A DNA stretch of 64,000 nt from Brachyspira hyodysenteriae ATCC 27164 (GTDB lineage: Bacteria; Spirochaetota; Brachyspiria; Brachyspirales; Brachyspiraceae). Within the stretch, counting starts at the first letter, position 1; each line of letters opens with the position of its first letter. Position numbers and translations under genes: made by a program. The notes beneath the pieces were generated by a model, which was not told the origin of the DNA, searched no databases, and was given only the letters and a program-made list of their open reading frames with translations. Positions 60,400 to 64,000 of the stretch are shown in pieces. The stretch lies in NCBI RefSeq assembly GCF_001676785.2, contig NZ_CP015910.2, positions 248,001 through 312,000 on the forward strand. The letters are read 5' to 3'.

Positions 60400-61356
60400 A
60401 TGAATAAACCAAAAATAGTAGTGCTTGACGGATTTATATTGAACCCGGGTGATATATCTTGGGGAGAAATAGAAAGCATATCGGATTTAACTGTTTATGA
60501 TAGAACCGATTATAATAAAGTGTATGAAGCAGCTAAAGATGCTTGGGGAATATTAAACAGTAAAGTTGTTATAGATAGAAAATTAATGCAGTCGCTTCCA
60601 AATTTAAAATATATAGGAATGCTTGCTACAGGATATAATGTTGTGGATATTGAAGCTGCCAAAGAATTAGGAATTACTGTTACTAATGTAAGAGGATACG
60701 GCCCTCAGTCTGTGGCTCAGCTTGTAATGGCTTTTGTATTATCTCTTTCTTTTAGGATAGTTGAACATAATAATCAGGTTCATAATGGCGATTGGATAAA
60801 ATGCAAAGATTATTCTTTTAGTTCTTATCCTTTAATGGAGATAGAAAATAAAACTATGGGTATATTTGGATTTGGAGATATAGGAAAAGAAGTTGCAAAA
60901 ATGTCTGAGGCAATGGGAATGAAAGTTTTAGTTTATTCAAGAAGTAAAAAAGAAAATGTTGAAAATGCTTCTAGTATAGATGAACTTTTTGAGAGATCCG
61001 ATTTTTTATCTCTTAATGCTCCTTTAAATAAAGAAACAGAAAATATTGTTAATATAGATTTGCTTTCAAAGATGAAGAAAACAGCATTTTTAATTAATAC
61101 TTCAAGGGGCGGAGTGATAGTTGAAAAAGATTTGGCTTATGCTTTGAATAATGATATTATAGCAGGTGCCGCTTTAGATGTGCTTTCAAAAGAGCCTCCT
61201 ACAGAAGATAATCCTTTGCTTACTGCTAAGAATTGTTATATAACTCCGCATTTTGCAGGCAATACCTTAGAGGCTAGAACTAGACTTATGCATAAAGTTT
61301 ATGAGAATATAAAAGCATTTTTGGAAGGAAACCCTATAAATGTTTTAACTAAATAA
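60400..61356 (+). CDS. D-2-hydroxyacid dehydrogenase (NAD-dependent)
   Basis: 318 residues. NAD-binding domain GIFGFGDIGKEVAKMSEAMG; catalytic Arg in LINTSRGGVIVEKDLA, Glu in the DVLSKEPPTEDNPLL segment, and His in YITPHFAGNT. The N-terminal domain has YIGMLATGYNVVDIEAAKE and the region GPQSVAQLVMAF. It reduces a 2-keto acid (hydroxypyruvate or glyoxylate are possible) to the D-hydroxyacid. Promoter from a dispersed repeat at 60340. Shine-Dalgarno AAAGGAA. Substrate uncertain. Confidence 0.92.
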   Translation: MNKPKIVVLDGFILNPGDISWGEIESISDLTVYDRTDYNKVYEAAKDAWGILNSKVVIDRKLMQSLPNLKYIGMLATGYNVVDIEAAKELGITVTNVRGYGPQSVAQLVMAFVLSLSFRIVEHNNQVHNGDWIKCKDYSFSSYPLMEIENKTMGIFGFGDIGKEVAKMSEAMGMKVLVYSRSKKENVENASSIDELFERSDFLSLNAPLNKETENIVNIDLLSKMKKTAFLINTSRGGVIVEKDLAYALNNDIIAGAALDVLSKEPPTEDNPLLTAKNCYITPHFAGNTLEARTRLMHKVYENIKAFLEGNPINVLTK

Positions 61357-61363
61357 TATTTAT

Positions 61364-61740
61364 TATATATTAAAAATTTTTAAGTTTGTAAATTTTTTGT
61401 TGTTCTTTTTCCCGCCGCAAAAAGAACCAAAAAGTGCAAGGATAAAATTAGTACTAAATGATACTAAAATTTTCTAAATGTAAGGTAATTCATTAATTTA
61501 AGATAAAATATAGCCTTTAGCGAAGCGTATCCGAGCCTGTCGAGAGGATATAGCTTCTCGCCTGCCGTAGGTACACTTCGTGAGGCGGCAATACTATACC
61601 TAAAGGTACTCTTTTCAGTCGCAGTACTTCCTTCGGACGCAAAAGAAGTGTGGGTGTTACGAAGTACGCAGAGCGGTGTGGCTAGTCTCCACAAATAATA
61701 AAATAATTTTTTACAAAATATAGTTGTTTAGGTATATATT
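61364..61740. repeat. Outward-promoter repeat with GC-rich core (377 bp)
   Basis: Left end read leftwards TTTACA-17-TATATA (61392-61364); right end TTACAA with TATAGTTGTTTAGGTATATA (61711-61740) pointing right. The core has TTGTTGTTCTTTTTCCCGCC, AGCGAAGCGTATCCGAGCCT, CAGTACTTCCTTCGGACGCA and TTACGAAGTACGCAGAGCG. The left promoter points antisense into the dehydrogenase gene, the right one antisense into the aminotransferase-like gene. No gene inside. Confidence 0.78.
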
Positions 61741-62711
61741 ATGTCTTTTAACTCATTCAAAAACATGTTATTTATTTTATGAGTTGATACTGTAACCCTT
61801 AGAAAGTTAGCTAGTATGTTTTCTTTATCATATTTTTTTACGAATATATTTCTTTTTATAAGTTCTTCGTATATATAATCAGATGTTTTATTTACATGTT
61901 TTATTAAAAGGAAATTCGCTCTTGAAGGCACTACTATAAAACCTTCTTTGCTTAAGAGTGTATCCAATCTTTCTCTCTCTAAAACTATATCGAATATATT
62001 ATTATACGAAGTTTTTTCATCTCTCAAAGCGGCAAGCGTTATAGTTTCGGATATTTTATTTATTCCATATTTCTGTCTTAATTTTGACATGTTTTCTATA
62101 TTTTCTGAATTGGAGATTATAAAGTTAATATTAAGTCCTGATAAAGAATGAGAATGTGCAATGGATCTTATTATAATTAAATTTTTATATTCATTGATTA
62201 ATTTTATAGCACTTTCTCCTGCAAAGTTTATATATGATTCATCTATGACATATATTCCTTCATAATGTTTTAGAAACTCTTCTATTTCTTTTATATTGAT
62301 GAACATTCCTGTTTCAGCATTAGGATTGCTTGCTATTATTATAGAATTTTTATTTTTTATATGTTTTTTTAGACAAATATTATAATCTTCTCCAGCTTCA
62401 ATCACATCATAATGCATTTTATAATAGAGAAAAATTTTAGTATATAAATCTCTGTAAGGCTCTTGAATAAATATTTTGTATTTATCATAAGAGTTGATAA
62501 TGCAAGCAAAAGCTTCATACATACCATTAACAGAAATTATATTATTATTTTCTACATTAAGATATTTAGACATTTCTTCATCTAATTGCTGAGGGCTATA
62601 CTCAGGAAAGAATATTAGAGAATCAATATCAAATTTTTCAAGCTCTTTAATAATATTTTTGGACGGCTTGTATGGATTTTCATTTTTGTCTAAAAAAATT
62701 TCTTTGTTCAT
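61728..62711 (-). CDS. HisC-like class I/II aminotransferase without the PLP lysine
   Basis: 327 residues. Most of the histidinol-phosphate/threonine-phosphate aminotransferase motifs are present: DKNENPYKPSKN, SNPNAETGMF, YVIDESYINF and the C-terminal Arg in NFLRVTVST. But the segment that holds the PLP lysine (usually R-T-x-S-K-A-x-G-L-x-G-L-R-x-G) reads RSIAHSHSLSGLNIN here: the lysine position is His186 and the phosphate-binding Arg position is Asn194. It is therefore probably not a normal transaminase. No frameshift is seen. The 3' end overlaps the outward-promoter repeat. Confidence 0.85.
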   Translation of the reverse strand: MNKEIFLDKNENPYKPSKNIIKELEKFDIDSLIFFPEYSPQQLDEEMSKYLNVENNNIISVNGMYEAFACIINSYDKYKIFIQEPYRDLYTKIFLYYKMHYDVIEAGEDYNICLKKHIKNKNSIIIASNPNAETGMFINIKEIEEFLKHYEGIYVIDESYINFAGESAIKLINEYKNLIIIRSIAHSHSLSGLNINFIISNSENIENMSKLRQKYGINKISETITLAALRDEKTSYNNIFDIVLERERLDTLLSKEGFIVVPSRANFLLIKHVNKTSDYIYEELIKRNIFVKKYDKENILANFLRVTVSTHKINNMFLNELKDIIYT

Positions 62712-62712
62712 T

Positions 62713-62992
62713 ATTGTTATGCTCGCCTACGCCTAAAGGCTTTACTTAATAAATTAAGTTACACGCCTGTGTACCTTCGGTAATGTCTTCGGCTCGCTTA
62801 TTTATTGCTATGCTCGCCTACATCTAAAGAATTGATTTAATAAATTAAACCAATTTCTTCAGCTTGCTTTATTACTGCTATGCTCACATACGTATAATAA
62901 ATTAATTCACATATCCGTGCATTTGTTTTATTATTGCTAATAAAAATTGTGTTTATATAGTTAAACGTATTTTACAATTTTTATGTTTAGCA
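62713..62992. repeat. Tandem hairpin repeats before the xer gene
   Basis: Three related units, 62713-62806, 62807-62870 and 62871-62933, each have ATGCTCGCCTAC-like (ATGCTCACATAC in the third), a hairpin around TTAATAAATTAA and, in the first two, TTCGGCTCGCTT-like endings. Unit 1 matches 1673-1789. They are followed by a long hairpin TGCTAATAAAAATTGT/ACAATTTTTATGTTTAGCA (62934-62992). No gene. The rest, 62993-63203, is AT-rich with a hairpin GTTGATT/AATCAAC (63142-63161) near the xer promoter. Confidence 0.7.
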
Positions 62993-63203
62993 TTCTAATA
63001 TAAAAAATTATCATTTATAATTATCTTATTATTTTTAAATTAGTTTACACTTTTAAATTTTATATTTAGTTAATGTAATATTTTTATTAAGTAATGTATT
63101 ATGTTTAAATAAATGGCAAATCTTGTCGATAATTATTTTAGGTTGATTATTCACAATCAACTCAATTTTGTATATTATATCTTAAATTAAGAGGCAGATT
63201 TCA

Positions 63204-64000
63204 ATGTCAGTTAAACAGGTTTCCGATCAAGAAATATTATCAATGTATTTAAATTATGAAGCAGTAGAGAAGGGCTTATCTTCAAATACTTTAGAATCAT
63301 ATAAAAGAGATATTGTGATATATCTTGATTTTTTAAGCAGAAATAAAAAATCTATTTTAAAAGCTACAAGAAAAGATATTGAAAAATTTTTAAGCGAAAG
63401 AAAGGAGCAAGGTTCAAAATCAAGAACTGTGGCTAGAAACAAAGTAAGTATAGTTAATCTTTATAAGTTTTTAGTAATGGAGAATTATATTTCTAAAAAT
63501 CCTACAGATAATTTAGAAGTTATAAGATTAAAAAGAGTATTGCCTGAATCTCTTACAGATACAGAGGTAGATGATTTGCTTGCAGTTCATAATGAAAAAA
63601 CAGATAAGGGATTAAGAGATAAAGCTATATTTGAACTTATGTATTCTTCAGGACTTAGAGTTAGTGAAATTTGTTCTTTAAAAATTGATGATATATTTTT
63701 TGAAGGTAAGTATTTAAAGATATGCGGTAAGGGTAAGAGAGAGAGAATAGTACCTATAAATGACAGAGCTTTAGATATTCTGCAAAGATATATTCAGACA
63801 AGCAGAGTTATAATGGTGAAGGGTAAAAAGACTTCCGAATTATTTTTAAACTTCAGAGGCGATAAGATTTCAAGAGTAGGTATTTGGAAAATAGTTAAAG
63901 AAGCTATGAAGAAAAGTAAAATAGAAAAAAATATTTATCCTCATACTTTAAGGCATAGTTTTGCAACACATCTTATACAGCATGGTGCAGATTTAAGAGC
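63204..64000 (+). CDS. Tyrosine recombinase XerC/XerD, 3' truncated by window end
   Basis: 265 residues are visible of about 300. The N-terminal SAM-like domain runs VSDQEILSMYLNYEAVEKGL. The catalytic domain has Arg in MYSSGLRVSEICSL, Lys in CGKGKRERIVPI and the H-x-L-R-H box in PHTLRHSFATHLIQHGADLR. The final His and Tyr lie beyond the window. Such enzymes resolve chromosome dimers at dif; XerD-like wording fits best. ATG at 63204 with Shine-Dalgarno AGAGG 8 bp upstream. No dif site was recognised here. Confidence 0.92.
   Translation, partial: MSVKQVSDQEILSMYLNYEAVEKGLSSNTLESYKRDIVIYLDFLSRNKKSILKATRKDIEKFLSERKEQGSKSRTVARNKVSIVNLYKFLVMENYISKNPTDNLEVIRLKRVLPESLTDTEVDDLLAVHNEKTDKGLRDKAIFELMYSSGLRVSEICSLKIDDIFFEGKYLKICGKGKRERIVPINDRALDILQRYIQTSRVIMVKGKKTSELFLNFRGDKISRVGIWKIVKEAMKKSKIEKNIYPHTLRHSFATHLIQHGADLR

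Noticed and set aside
61464-61694. 76-codon frame on the minus strand in the repeat before the HisC-like gene
   Set aside because: Entirely inside a dispersed repeat; shared words such as PLCVLRNT come from the repeat, not from a protein family.

Overview
The window is AT-rich, low-GC chromosomal DNA with short intergenic spaces crowded with repeats. It looks like a Brachyspira species (anaerobic intestinal spirochaete). This is inferred from base composition, Treponema-type enoyl-CoA reductase (Ter/FabV), relaxed spirochaetal lipoprotein signals, an adaptor of the spirochaete BesA type, a sodium-pumping decarboxylase, ankyrin lipoproteins and a Treponema-type Rpn nuclease. I cannot resolve the species. 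Nearly all genes look like ordinary chromosomal genes. I see no prophage, IS transposase, rRNA operon or CRISPR array.

Layout. 1-7.2 kb: end of kdsD, an amino-acid-binding lipoprotein, a RelBE-type toxin-antitoxin pair, Ter/FabV, tRNA-Asp plus rpsT, a 46-residue ORF, a PepSY-like and a TPR protein. 7.4-16.4 kb: CoA-disulfide reductase, rubrerythrin, a methyltransferase, a PIN-PhoH ATPase, an acetyltransferase, a hydrolase lipoprotein, a LysR regulator and a dual-specificity phosphatase. 16.4-21.7 kb: an FMN-riboswitch-controlled riboflavin operon (ribD-ribE-ribBA-ribH) interrupted by an Rpn nuclease gene that lies between long direct repeats. 21.9-26 kb: a HEPN/MNT module with a stop codon in the HEPN gene, then two ankyrin lipoprotein genes produced by a segmental duplication. 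26.5-41 kb: an orphan DUF5682 protein, a TolC/adaptor/RND efflux operon, two paralogous outer-membrane barrels and a four-gene methylmalonyl-CoA-decarboxylase-type sodium pump. 41.2-50.8 kb: M16 peptidase, ffh-rpsP-khpA-rimM, a DUF305 lipoprotein, smpB, two unknown genes, groES, apt and xylB. 51-64 kb: an outer-membrane protein, an OppA-type lipoprotein, the birA-bioB-bioD-bioA operon with a BirA operator, two Hsp20 genes, a 2-hydroxyacid dehydrogenase, a HisC-like protein lacking the PLP lysine, and the start of a Xer recombinase.

Functional links: the biotin operon can supply the cofactor for the biotin-dependent decarboxylase at 37.5-41 kb. FabV/Ter, CoA-disulfide reductase and rubrerythrin fit a fermentative anaerobe that meets some oxygen. 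The RND operon and several barrels and lipoproteins build the double-membrane envelope.

The most unusual content is between genes. (1) A family of about 310-bp elements made of three nested inverted repeats (outer CCCCGCCCT, inner CACCCGCCCA, core AACGCACGGT with mirror images), complete twice and partial at least seven more times. (2) Dispersed repeats whose ends are consensus-like sigma70 promoters pointing outwards, often antisense into the 3' ends of neighbouring genes, with two copies fused into bidirectional promoters sharing one -10. (3) A-tract/hairpin/T-tract elements with stems that differ between copies but keep pairing, four of them in direct repeats around the Rpn gene that also carry copies of the 3' end of ribBA. 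(4) A mosaic of GC-rich hairpin modules. Function is unproven for all four. Promoter and RNA calls were made by eye.
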